A stretch of DNA of 6,900 bases from an uncultured Campylobacter sp. (lineage in GTDB: Bacteria; Campylobacterota; Campylobacteria; Campylobacterales; Campylobacteraceae), in assembly GCF_937890585.1 (NCBI RefSeq), contig NZ_CALACG010000221.1:1-6900 (forward strand), given 5' to 3'. Every line of letters begins with the position of its first letter. Positions within the stretch are counted from its first letter, which is position 1. The notes below the pieces were generated by a model. That model saw nothing but the letters and a program-made list of their open reading frames with translations, had not been told where the DNA came from and did not search any database. Made by a program: the position numbers and the translations under genes. Below, one piece after another: positions 1 to 5,727 of the stretch.

Positions 1-15
1 GTGTATAAGAGACAG
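1..15 (+). other. Residual Nextera/Tn5 mosaic-end adapter
   Basis: The first 15 bases, GTGTATAAGAGACAG, equal the last 15 bases of the 19-base Tn5 mosaic end used in Nextera libraries (AGATGTGTATAAGAGACAG). They sit at the extreme edge of the sequence. Translated, they give the peptide MYKRQ with an apparent GTG start, a recognisable artefact at the N-terminus of database proteins predicted from untrimmed contigs. The 15 bases are therefore synthetic, base 16 is the first genomic base, and the GTG must not be used as a start codon. Confidence 0.95.
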
Positions 16-1191
16 CGCCAAAAGATACTTGGTAGGAGCGAAGAGCTGGATATCTTTTTAAATGGCAGCTTTAGCGAACGTAATGACGAAATGCAAAAGA
101 GTATGCCATTTATGATGGAATTTGGCATAGACAAAAAATTTCACAAGACAAAGCTTTTTAGGGCTAGGATAGAGCTTTTTAAAGAGGCGCTAAATTTGCA
201 TAAGGCAGCGATATTTGCTTGCAAAGAGGCTGTAAGGACAAATTTACGTGCCCTTAGTGTTATCTTTAACGATGAGAAGATGGCAGAGAAAAACGGCCTT
301 GACGCAAAACATAGACGTGAGATTATCAAGGCTTTATTTTTGCTAACGCCAGTTGTTAGCTCGACATTTGCTTCGTTTAATAACACATTTAAAGACCTTT
401 TAAATAGCGATATAGGCTTGCTTTTGATAGATGAAGCAGGGCAGGCAAATTTAACTAACGCGTTAGGCGCACTACTTCGCTCAAAGATGGCTGTCGTAGT
501 CGGCGATCCCCTTCAGCTTGAGCCAGTCGTAACACTACCAGTTAGTTTAAATAACGCGATCCTTAGCTACTGCGGGGCAAAAGATGAGTTTAACCTGCTA
601 AAGTCATCAGTACAGCTAAGAGCCGACAAAGCGCAAAAGATCGGCACATATATAAAAGGTAGCGGCGAGAGTATCTGGGTTGGCTCGCCACTCATTGTGC
701 ATAGAAGGTGTGCTAACCCTATGTTTGAAATTTCAAACGAGACAACTTATGACGATATGATGATACTTGGGCGAGATGGGGCTAGTAAATTTGCAAACAC
801 TAACGTGCAAACAAAGTGGATAGACGTTAGAAGTGAAGAGTGGATAGGCAACTACAACAAAGCCGAGGGCGAGGTGGTTAAAGAGCTCTTGGCAGGTGAG
901 CTAACTAGCCAAAATTATAATATCAGGATAATAACGCCATTTAAAGATGTTTGTAGAAATTTAAAAGGTGCTGGCACTATCCATACTATGCAGGGCAAAG
1001 AGGCTGATGTTATTGTATTTGTGTTAGGCGGTGCGACAAAGGGCGCTAGAGCGTGGGCCGCTAGTAAGCCAAACCTGCTAAACGTGGCGCTAACAAGGGC
1101 AAAAGAGGTTATTTATATAGTTGGAAACCGAGAAAATTGGGCGAGTTTGCCCTACTTTGAGGTGGCAGCTAGGAAGATAAACAAAGGATAA
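16..1191 (+). CDS. Superfamily-1 DNA2/NAM7-like helicase, C-terminal part (5' truncated)
   Basis: This is an ATP-dependent nucleic-acid helicase of the AAA_11/AAA_12 (DNA2/NAM7/UPF1-like) type; the exact substrate cannot be told. Counting from base 1, the visible motifs are Walker B/motif II IDEAGQA (residues 143-149), motif [11 protein letters not shown] (168-175), an HRR...NP motif-IV-like stretch (234-240), motif [15 protein letters not shown] (326-339) and the motif VI arginine finger NVALTRAKE (361-369). These make up the second half of RecA domain 1 and all of RecA domain 2. The Walker A/P-loop half is missing because the sequence begins inside the gene. The first five codons of the open frame are adapter, so no genuine start is visible. 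The gene ends at TAA 1189-1191, two bases before hisF, so the two are probably co-transcribed. Family assignment is firm; the biological role is unknown. Confidence 0.88.
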   Translation, partial: RQKILGRSEELDIFLNGSFSERNDEMQKSMPFMMEFGIDKKFHKTKLFRARIELFKEALNLHKAAIFACKEAVRTNLRALSVIFNDEKMAEKNGLDAKHRREIIKALFLLTPVVSSTFASFNNTFKDLLNSDIGLLLIDEAGQANLTNALGALLRSKMAVVVGDPLQLEPVVTLPVSLNNAILSYCGAKDEFNLLKSSVQLRADKAQKIGTYIKGSGESIWVGSPLIVHRRCANPMFEISNETTYDDMMILGRDGASKFANTNVQTKWIDVRSEEWIGNYNKAEGEVVKELLAGELTSQNYNIRIITPFKDVCRNLKGAGTIHTMQGKEADVIVFVLGGATKGARAWAASKPNLLNVALTRAKEVIYIVGNRENWASLPYFEVAARKINKG

Positions 1192-1193
1192 AT

Positions 1194-1949
1194 TTGAATC
1201 ATTTTGCAAAACGCATAATCCCATGCCTCGACGTAAAAGACGGCAGGGTCGTAAAAGGTGTAAATTTCGTAGGACTTGTCGACGCTGGAGACCCAGTCGA
1301 GATAGCTAAAAGATATAACGACGAGGGCGCTGACGAGCTTTGCTTTTTGGATATCACAGCCTCTCACCTTGGCCGTGACACCATAATCGATGTCGTAAAA
1401 AAGGTCGCAAGCAAGCTTTTTATACCGCTAACCGTTGGCGGTGGCATACGAACGATTGACGACATCTCACGCCTTTTAAATGCGGGCTGCGACAAGGTGA
1501 GCCTAAACTCATCGGCGATAAAAGATCCAAATTTGATCGACGAAGCGGCTAAGAAATTTGGCTCGCAGTGCGTCGTTGTAGCGATCGACGCCAAAAAGAT
1601 CGAAAATGGTTATAGTGTTTTTATAAATGGCGGCAGGATCGATACCAAAAAAGATGCCTTTGCTTGGGCAAAAGAGGTTGAGTCGCGCGGAGCGGGGGAG
1701 ATATTGCTAACATCCATGGATAACGACGGCGTCAAACAGGGCTTTAGCCTGGAGCTAACAAGGATATTTAGTGCGCTTTCTATACCGACTATCGCGAGTG
1801 GTGGTGCGGGGAAAATGGAGCATTTTAAAGATGCTTTTGAGGCCGGGGCTGATGCGTGTTTGGCGGCTTCGATATTTCACTTTGGCGAGATCGAGATTAG
1901 GGTGTTAAAGGCATATTTAAGAGGGCAAGGTGTTGAAGTAAGATTATAG
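1194..1949 (+). CDS. hisF: Imidazole glycerol phosphate synthase, cyclase subunit HisF
   Basis: HisF is the cyclase half of the HisF-HisH complex. It uses ammonia delivered by HisH to convert PRFAR into imidazole glycerol phosphate and AICAR, step five of histidine synthesis and a feed into purine synthesis, in the cytoplasm. At 251 aa it has the usual length and aligns without gaps to Thermotoga HisF over the regions I recall. The two catalytic aspartates are present: Asp13 in CLDVKDG (Asp11 in Thermotoga) and Asp132 in VVVAIDAKK (Asp130). Phosphate-binding glycine loops are seen at TVGGGI and [11 protein letters not shown]. The start is TTG at 1194, supported by an AGGA Shine-Dalgarno at 1185-1188, which lies inside the end of the upstream helicase gene, and by the conserved N-terminus. 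The gap to the helicase is two bases. No other his gene is in view, so the histidine genes appear dispersed, as is common in Campylobacter. Confidence 0.97.
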   Translation: MNHFAKRIIPCLDVKDGRVVKGVNFVGLVDAGDPVEIAKRYNDEGADELCFLDITASHLGRDTIIDVVKKVASKLFIPLTVGGGIRTIDDISRLLNAGCDKVSLNSSAIKDPNLIDEAAKKFGSQCVVVAIDAKKIENGYSVFINGGRIDTKKDAFAWAKEVESRGAGEILLTSMDNDGVKQGFSLELTRIFSALSIPTIASGGAGKMEHFKDAFEAGADACLAASIFHFGEIEIRVLKAYLRGQGVEVRL

Positions 1950-1950
1950 T

Positions 1951-1974
1951 TTTTAGCCACAAAAGCGGCTAAAA
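1951..1974. terminator. Hairpin between convergent hisF and Sel1 gene, possible terminator
   Basis: There is a perfect 8-bp inverted repeat, TTTTAGCC (1951-1958) and GGCTAAAA (1967-1974), around an 8-base loop. It lies directly after the hisF stop and 3 bases before the stop of the convergent Sel1 gene. Position and symmetry suit a shared terminator. However, neither strand has a clear T run beyond the stem, and the T-rich arm is 5' rather than 3', so intrinsic termination is uncertain. Confidence 0.45.
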
Positions 1975-1976
1975 GA

Positions 1977-2591
1977 TTAATAATTGCAAGCTTTTCGCAA
2001 CGCTTCTTTCCTTTCTGGAGTAATTTGTGCTGAAAGATCGTTTTTTCCTAAACTGCAAGCTTTTACAAAATACTCTTTTGCTTTGTAATGGTCGCCATTC
2101 TTTCCAGCAATTACGGCAAAATTATAACATCCATACCAATTATTACCAGTATCGCAACTTTCTTTAAAATACATAGCCCCTTTTCCTATATCTTGTTTTA
2201 CACCCTTTCCATCATAATATATATTTCCAAGATTATAGCATCCTAGTGCATAGTCACCATCGCAAGCTTTTTTGTATAACTCTCTTGCTTTCTTATAATC
2301 TTTTTTTATACCATCTTCTCCTTCGTATATCGTTCCGAGATTATTGCAAGCTTCATATTCATTGCAATCACAACTTTTTTGATATAATCTTATGGCTTTT
2401 ATAATATCCTTTTCTTGCCCTAAACCATAATGATACATCGTACCATAGCCAGTTAAAAAAGTAGTATTGGCATTTTTGCAGCTTTTTCCCAATTCTCTTA
2501 GTTCTTCTTGACTAAAATTTAAGTTATTACTTGCAAAAGTAAGCGAGCTGACCAAAACCAAGCTAATGGTAACTTTATTTAATATTTTCAT
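1977..2591 (-). CDS. Secreted Sel1-repeat (Hcp-like) cysteine-rich protein, copy 1
   Basis: This 204-aa protein has an N-terminal signal peptide (lysines, hydrophobic run to about residue 20, probable cleavage TFA-SNN, no lipobox) and then Sel1-like alpha/alpha repeats. Repeat cysteines fall in pairs about 36 residues apart: Cys74-Cys82, Cys110-Cys118 and Cys146-Cys155, with Cys179/Cys202 at the end. This is the disulfide-stapled pattern of Helicobacter cysteine-rich (Hcp) proteins. The expected location is the periplasm or outside the cell; partners are unknown. It is collinear with the gene 37 bases upstream (copy 2), so they are tandem paralogues. In the first repeat the partner of Cys38 is Leu46, and an extra Cys76 appears in the second repeat. 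The ATG start at 2591 is preceded by AAGG with six A's of spacing. Some databases call such proteins beta-lactamases, but no beta-lactamase motif is visible. Confidence 0.88.
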   Translation of the reverse strand: MKILNKVTISLVLVSSLTFASNNLNFSQEELRELGKSCKNANTTFLTGYGTMYHYGLGQEKDIIKAIRLYQKSCDCNEYEACNNLGTIYEGEDGIKKDYKKARELYKKACDGDYALGCYNLGNIYYDGKGVKQDIGKGAMYFKESCDTGNNWYGCYNFAVIAGKNGDHYKAKEYFVKACSLGKNDLSAQITPERKEALRKACNY

Positions 2592-3029
2592 TTTTTTCCT
2601 TAAAAATAAGTATATTAAAAATTCAAATTTATTTTAATATATGATATGCCCTGCAAGCTTCTTGCCAAATTTCTTTACTTTCAGGTATGTTTTTTACATC
2701 ATCGGCGTCTCTTCCCATATCGCAAGCTTTTTTAGTGTATTCCTTGGTTTTTTGTATATTATCTAAATCGTATTGGTATTTGGCAAAATTTCTACAACCC
2801 AACCAGTTGCCAGTATCGCAAGCTTTTTTGTAATACATAGCACCCTTTACTTTATCCATCTTGGCTCCTTCTCCCAAAGAATACACAGCTCCAAGATTAT
2901 TGCAACCCATAGTTTCTCCCCCATTGCATGCTTTGGTATATAACTCCATAGCCTTTTTATATTCTTGTTTTGCCATATATATCGTTCCTAAATTACTGCA
3001 AGCTTCATACTCATTTGCACCGCAAGCTT
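1986..3029 (-). repeat. Recurrent AAGCTTGC word and duplicated blocks in the Sel1 paralogues
   Basis: GCAAGCTT on the + strand (AAGCTTGC when coding) occurs nine times: starting at 1986, 2055, 2262, 2346, 2653, 2722, 2818, 2998 and 3022. Most encode the Lys/Glu-Ala-Cys that opens a repeat cysteine pair. The longest near-identity I see between the paralogues is 2326-2363 against 2978-3015, with 34 of 38 bases the same and an offset of 652. This is gene duplication plus internal Sel1 repetition, not a mobile repeat, but it gives substrate for recombination between copies. Confidence 0.8.
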
Positions 3030-3246
3030 TTTTATAGTATTTTATAGCTTTTATGATATCTTTTTCTACACCATTTAATCCATTTTCGTATATAGTTCCT
3101 AGAGTAGTGCAAATACTTATATTTCCAGCCTCACAATTTTTTCCAAAACCGTCCATTAGTTCTTGGCTATATTTAATTTCGTTATCAGCAAAAGAAAATA
3201 AGCTGACTGCGACTAAACTTAGCGTAACTTTACTAAAATTTAACAT
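2629..3246 (-). CDS. Secreted Sel1-repeat (Hcp-like) cysteine-rich protein, copy 2
   Basis: This 205-aa paralogue of the next gene has a signal peptide ending near FSFA-DNE and five cysteine pairs: 38/46, 75/83, 107/115, 143/151 and 175/198. The first four have the C-x7-C spacing typical of Hcp-type Sel1 repeats. It is probably an exported, disulfide-stabilised solenoid used for protein binding. The frame is open upstream to an ATG at 3339, but that would add 31 charged or aromatic residues before the signal peptide and overlap the upstream gene. I therefore choose ATG 3246. Alignment with copy 1 shows its ancestral start codon now reads ATT (3252-3250), and the present ATG corresponds to the third codon of copy 1. 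Initiation could be at either. Copy 1 follows after 37 bases, suggesting one transcript. Confidence 0.85.
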   Translation of the reverse strand: MLNFSKVTLSLVAVSLFSFADNEIKYSQELMDGFGKNCEAGNISICTTLGTIYENGLNGVEKDIIKAIKYYKKACGANEYEACSNLGTIYMAKQEYKKAMELYTKACNGGETMGCNNLGAVYSLGEGAKMDKVKGAMYYKKACDTGNWLGCRNFAKYQYDLDNIQKTKEYTKKACDMGRDADDVKNIPESKEIWQEACRAYHILK

Positions 3247-3262
3247 TTTAATTTTTTTCCTT
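3247..3262 (-). promoter_or_regulatory. Ribosome binding site of Sel1 copy 2, overlapping upstream stop
   Basis: On the minus strand the sequence reads TAAGG, six A's, ATT, AAA, then ATG. The AAGG (3262-3259) overlaps the TAA stop of the 90-aa gene, so translation of the two is probably coupled. The spacing from GG to ATG is 12 bases, longer than the 6 bases in copy 1, because the codon at the copy-1 start position is ATT here. This decides in favour of a start at 3246 (or ATT 3252) over the far-upstream 3339. Confidence 0.6.
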
Positions 3263-3533
3263 AAAAGCAATTTTTTATCACACAATTTATAGCTGGACCA
3301 ACAAGGAAACCAAAAGTTACCCTTATAATAATCCCCCAAGCAGAATATTTGTGGCTACCGTCAGGGTTTTCAGAGAGTTTATCTAGTCCATATAAAATAA
3401 TCCCATAAAATGGTATTGATATAGCTGCTAAAATCCTTAGATGTATCAAAGCACCGCCATCAAACATAACGGCGCTTAAAAAAGCTATTAACGGGACTAA
3501 GGATTTTTGCAAATAACTCTCATATTTATCCAT
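3261..3533 (-). CDS. Small three-helix membrane protein, unknown function
   Basis: I do not recognise this 90-aa protein. It is strongly hydrophobic, with probable membrane segments at about residues 11-29, 32-50 and 66-87. They are separated by a polar loop (DKLSENPDGSHKYS), and a short Cys-containing tail (CVIKNCF) ends the protein. It is the first gene of a likely three-gene minus-strand unit: its TAA stop overlaps the Shine-Dalgarno of the secreted Sel1 protein downstream. The start ATG 3533 has only a weak purine stretch upstream, so expression may be poor or depend on leader context. A 10-base G tract lies 36 bases upstream of the start. The context suggests a membrane partner or anchor for the exported repeat proteins, but this is inference. 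Codon use and AAATTT content match the Campylobacter part. Confidence 0.72.
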   Translation of the reverse strand: MDKYESYLQKSLVPLIAFLSAVMFDGGALIHLRILAAISIPFYGIILYGLDKLSENPDGSHKYSAWGIIIRVTFGFLVGPAINCVIKNCF

Positions 3534-3561
3534 TTTTTACATCTTGTAAATTTTTACCCGT

Positions 3562-3590
3562 ATTCTATTCCCCCCCCCCATAAAAAATTG
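3562..3590 (-). promoter_or_regulatory. Candidate promoter of the Sel1 cluster with the G tract in its spacer
   Basis: On the minus strand TAGAAT (3567-3562) is one mismatch from the sigma-70 -10 consensus TATAAT and starts just after the ten G's. About 17 bases upstream, the -35 position holds CAATTT (3590-3585), a poor match, but Campylobacter sigma-70 promoters often lack a conserved -35. The G tract fills the spacer, an arrangement that in Neisseria porA makes tract length set promoter strength. No transcript evidence is available. Confidence 0.3.
3570..3579. repeat. Homopolymer C10/G10 tract, probable phase-variation site
   Basis: Ten C on the + strand (G on the minus strand) stand in an otherwise A+T-dominated intergenic region. 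Poly-G/C tracts of about 8-12 bases are the standard slipped-strand contingency elements in Campylobacter. This one lies between divergent units, 36 bases upstream of the 90-aa membrane protein and 112 bases upstream of the nucleosidase-like gene. It is the only long G/C homopolymer in the window. Confidence 0.85.
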
Positions 3591-3691
3591 CTTAAAATTT
3601 ATTGTAATTTTATTTTCGTACTAAATTTTTGAATTTAGTTTTAAATTTACTACTATTTTGATACCATTAAAGAAAATTTGAAAAGAGTTAA

Positions 3692-4378
3692 ATGGAGAGT
3701 ATAATAATAAGTGCGGGACGAAATGAAGTGTTTCCTTTTGCCTTGCCGATGGGGGTGGGGTTAGTCGATATGGCGATAAATTTGACTAAATTTTTACAAA
3801 AAAGATCATGTGTGGGAGCTGATGAAAAGGGCGTAAATTTAAAGAATATTGACCCACATTATCTTGCAAAGATAGAGGCTAAATTTGCAAACTCATCAAA
3901 CCCTGAGCTGCAAAACATAAGCCAAAATTTATCAAAAAACCCAGAGCGAAATTTATACCAAATGCCAGAAAAGATAGTTTTTGTTGGCTCGGCAGGTCTT
4001 TATAAAGATGGTGAAATTTTGCAAATTTATGAAAGCTCGATCGGATCAAATGTTGAAATTTCTAGCATAGAAAATAGATCTTACTCGCCTATCGAGTGTG
4101 AAATTTCCTCTATCGTTTCACGTGGAACTATCAAAACAAATTCATCAAATTTCATTACAACAGATAAAAATTTGGCTCATAAAATGTTTGAAAAAGGCTA
4201 TTTTTTAGAAAATATGGAGTTTTTTTCTGTTCTAAAAGTAGCTCAAATTTTTAAAATTCCAGCTTATGGAATTTTCGTAGCGACAAATTTTTGCGATAAA
4301 AATGCGCATGCTGATTTTATAAAAAATCACTCTGCGGCCAAAGAGCTACTAACAAAATATATAAAGGAAAATATGTGA
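3692..4378 (+). CDS. Nucleosidase/purine phosphorylase-like protein (PNP/MTAN superfamily, divergent)
   Basis: This 228-aa protein resembles the nucleoside phosphorylase/MTA-SAH nucleosidase fold. It has a [12 protein letters not shown] segment (residues 21-32) like the N-terminal glycine loop, FVGSAGLY (97-104) matching the family GSAG motif, and ENMEFFSV (173-180) followed by KVAQIF and [11 protein letters not shown]. This last part aligns with the Met173-Glu174 ribose-binding pair and the following strand of E. coli MTAN. At the position of the catalytic Asp197 (SD in MTAN) there is Asn199 (TN), so hydrolase chemistry is doubtful; Asn is the catalytic residue in trimeric PNPs. The protein is therefore a divergent or non-classical member. 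It overlaps rlmN by 4 bases, so the pair is translationally coupled. From memory, a hypothetical gene sits in this position before rlmN in C. jejuni (the Cj1712-Cj1714 region). The fold assignment is inference by eye. Confidence 0.72.
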   Translation: MESIIISAGRNEVFPFALPMGVGLVDMAINLTKFLQKRSCVGADEKGVNLKNIDPHYLAKIEAKFANSSNPELQNISQNLSKNPERNLYQMPEKIVFVGSAGLYKDGEILQIYESSIGSNVEISSIENRSYSPIECEISSIVSRGTIKTNSSNFITTDKNLAHKMFEKGYFLENMEFFSVLKVAQIFKIPAYGIFVATNFCDKNAHADFIKNHSAAKELLTKYIKENM

Positions 4379-5520
4379 AAAATTTGCTTGATCTTAGCAT
4401 TGAAGAGTTAAAAGAGCTGGTCTCTCCCTCTTTTAGAGCGACGCAAATTTATGAGTGGGTCTACAAAAAAAATGCGACAGAATTTAGCCAAATGCTAAAT
4501 TTACCAAAAGATATGCGTCAGGATCTGGCTGAGAAATTTTATCTCGATCCTTTAAAATGTGTGAAATTTGAGCAAAGTAGCGACGGCTCGATCAAGTATC
4601 TTTTCGAGCTAAAAGACGGGCTAAAGATAGAGAGCGTTTTGCTGCCGATGAAAGAGGAGATCAGTGACGAGGATGGTAAGATTAGTCGCCATGCTCGTTA
4701 CACTGTTTGTGTTAGTTCGCAGGTTGGTTGTAAAATGGGCTGTGCTTTTTGCCTAACAGCAAAGGGCGGACTTGTTAGAAATTTGACTGCTGGCGAGATC
4801 GTAGGGCAAATTTTATGGATAAAAAGAGAGAATAATATACCATATGAGAGGCGTATAAACGTCGTTTATATGGGTATGGGCGAACCACTTGATAACCTTG
4901 CTAACGTTAGTAAAGCGATCAAAATTTTAGCCCTAAACGAGGGTCTAGCCATATCGCCACGCCATCAAACTGTATCAACTAGCGGTCTTGGTAGTCAGAT
5001 AAAAAAGCTTGGCGAGATGGACCTTGGTGTCTTGCTGGCTATATCGCTACACGCTGTTACTAACGAGCTTAGAAGCCGCTTAATGCCGATAAATAAGGCA
5101 TATAATATCGAGGCTGTTATGGACGCTATTAGGGGATTTCCTATCGATATGCGGAAACGCGTGATGTTTGAATACCTTGTTATCAAAGACCTAAACGATA
5201 GTGTTAGTGATGCAAAAAAGCTGGTAAAACTGCTTCATGGTATCAAGGCAAAGGTAAATTTGATCTACTTTAACCCGCATGAAGGCAGTGAATTTGGACG
5301 ACCTGAGCTTAGTAGCATGCTAAAATTTCAAGAATACCTAAGGGATCATGGTGTCACTTGCACGATCAGACAGAGCAAGGGGCTTGATATAAGTGCAGCT
5401 TGCGGCCAGCTAAAACAGCGAAATGAAAATCCAAAATTTAAAACTAACGTTAGCGATAAGAGTACAGCTAAAGCAGAAGAAAAACCAACTAACGATGAAA
5501 CTAACGTGAGTAAAAAATGA
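4375..5520 (+). CDS. rlmN: Dual-specificity 23S rRNA A2503 / tRNA A37 C2-methyltransferase RlmN
   Basis: RlmN is a radical-SAM enzyme that puts a C2-methyl on A2503 in the peptidyl-transferase region of 23S rRNA and, in E. coli, on A37 of some tRNAs. All signature elements are present: the CxxxCxxC [4Fe-4S] ligands Cys119, Cys123 and Cys126; Cys112 in VCVSSQVG, matching E. coli Cys118; the GMGEP motif near residues 167-171; HQTVSTSG; and Cys343 in AACGQL, matching the methyl-carrying Cys355. The start is GTG 4375, overlapping the upstream stop as GTGA with an AAAGGA ribosome site. After AACGQL comes a tail of about 35 mostly polar residues rich in Lys, Asn, Thr and Glu, with TNVS twice. It looks disordered and is longer than the usual end of the enzyme. 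The 31-aa gene downstream is coupled through ATGA. Confidence 0.97.
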   Translation: MKNLLDLSIEELKELVSPSFRATQIYEWVYKKNATEFSQMLNLPKDMRQDLAEKFYLDPLKCVKFEQSSDGSIKYLFELKDGLKIESVLLPMKEEISDEDGKISRHARYTVCVSSQVGCKMGCAFCLTAKGGLVRNLTAGEIVGQILWIKRENNIPYERRINVVYMGMGEPLDNLANVSKAIKILALNEGLAISPRHQTVSTSGLGSQIKKLGEMDLGVLLAISLHAVTNELRSRLMPINKAYNIEAVMDAIRGFPIDMRKRVMFEYLVIKDLNDSVSDAKKLVKLLHGIKAKVNLIYFNPHEGSEFGRPELSSMLKFQEYLRDHGVTCTIRQSKGLDISAACGQLKQRNENPKFKTNVSDKSTAKAEEKPTNDETNVSKK

Positions 5521-5612
5521 CAGCTCTTGATATCGCTGAGATAGTTTTTATAGTAGTAATTGCTAGCATCGGGCTTGGCTTGATCATAAAAGTTTTGAAA
5601 GAGGAAAGATAA
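5517..5612 (+). CDS. 31-aa single-pass membrane protein coupled to rlmN
   Basis: ATG 5517 overlaps the rlmN TGA by four bases (ATGA) and is followed by 31 codons to TAA 5610-5612. The peptide has a short acidic start (MTALDIAE), one hydrophobic helix of about 18 residues ([18 protein letters not shown]) with a GLG kink, and a charged end (LKEER). This looks like a single-pass inner-membrane protein, probably N-out or N-in by charge; the basic/acidic tail does not settle topology. The exact stop-start overlap and the organised composition argue for a real gene despite its size. From memory, C. jejuni has a tiny hydrophobic protein (Cj1714) directly after its rlmN, so this would be the homologue. 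Function unknown. Confidence 0.72.
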   Translation: MTALDIAEIVFIVVIASIGLGLIIKVLKEER

Positions 5613-5670
5613 AATTTATAGATTTTTTACTCGAAATTAAACATGCTTGTTGGATTTTACAAGATATGTT

Positions 5671-5727
5671 GGTGAAGTAAAATTTATCTTATTTATGCAA
5701 AAGAAAGATTAAAATACTTCACCTTTT
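5671..5727 (+). terminator. Hairpin plus T run after the rlmN operon
   Basis: GGTGAAGTA (5671-5679) and TACTTCACC (5715-5723) form a perfect 9-bp stem. The structure can extend inward by ATCTT (5686-5690) with AAGAT (5705-5709) across a small internal loop, leaving a loop of 14 bases. TTTT follows at 5724-5727, then more A/T. This fits a rightward intrinsic terminator 58 bases after the last stop. The right arm also contains the TGA stop (5721-5719) of the minus-strand ATPase fragment, which suggests that frame runs into Campylobacter sequence by accident. Confidence 0.55.

Larger units (their letters stand above)
3534..3691. other. Divergent A+T-rich intergenic region
   Basis: These 158 bases separate the minus-strand Sel1 unit from the + strand rlmN operon. 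Besides the G/C tract they contain closely spaced T runs (about 3607-3647), consistent with the -35-less, T-periodic promoters of Campylobacter reading rightward. A weak -10-like TACCAT lies at 3662-3667, and a weak AAGAG ribosome site precedes ATG 3692. I see no gene, tRNA or operator palindrome here. Confidence 0.5.

Noticed and set aside
141..386. Antisense open frames inside the helicase, hisF, Sel1, rlmN and ATPase genes (for example 141-386, 1152-1594, 3053-3292, 4995-5186, 5801-6088)
   Set aside because: They lie opposite strongly supported genes, lack ribosome sites and recognisable domains, and have compositions expected of reverse-strand shadows.
1986..3029. CRISPR array or mobile repeat from the recurring GCAAGCTT word
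   Set aside because: Spacing is irregular and every copy lies in frame in Sel1 coding sequence, encoding Ala-Cys of the repeats.
1977..3246. Beta-lactamase function for the Sel1 proteins
   Set aside because: Hcp-type proteins are sometimes labelled so, but no SxxK, SxN, KTG or metallo-lactamase motif is visible.
3247..3339. Longer start (ATG 3339) for Sel1 copy 2
   Set aside because: It would put 31 charged or aromatic residues before a clear signal peptide and overlap the upstream gene; the ribosome site and paralogue alignment support 3246.
3570..3593. Sigma-54 promoter for the nucleosidase-like gene (TTGCTT at 3588-3593)
   Set aside because: The -12 element looks right, but the -24 GG position is inside the C tract, so there is no GG on that strand.
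5671..5723. Fold-back (inverted) amplification chimera at the ATPase junction
   Set aside because: Beyond the 9-bp right arm the sequence is not the reverse complement of the bases left of the left arm, so it is not a fold-back copy.
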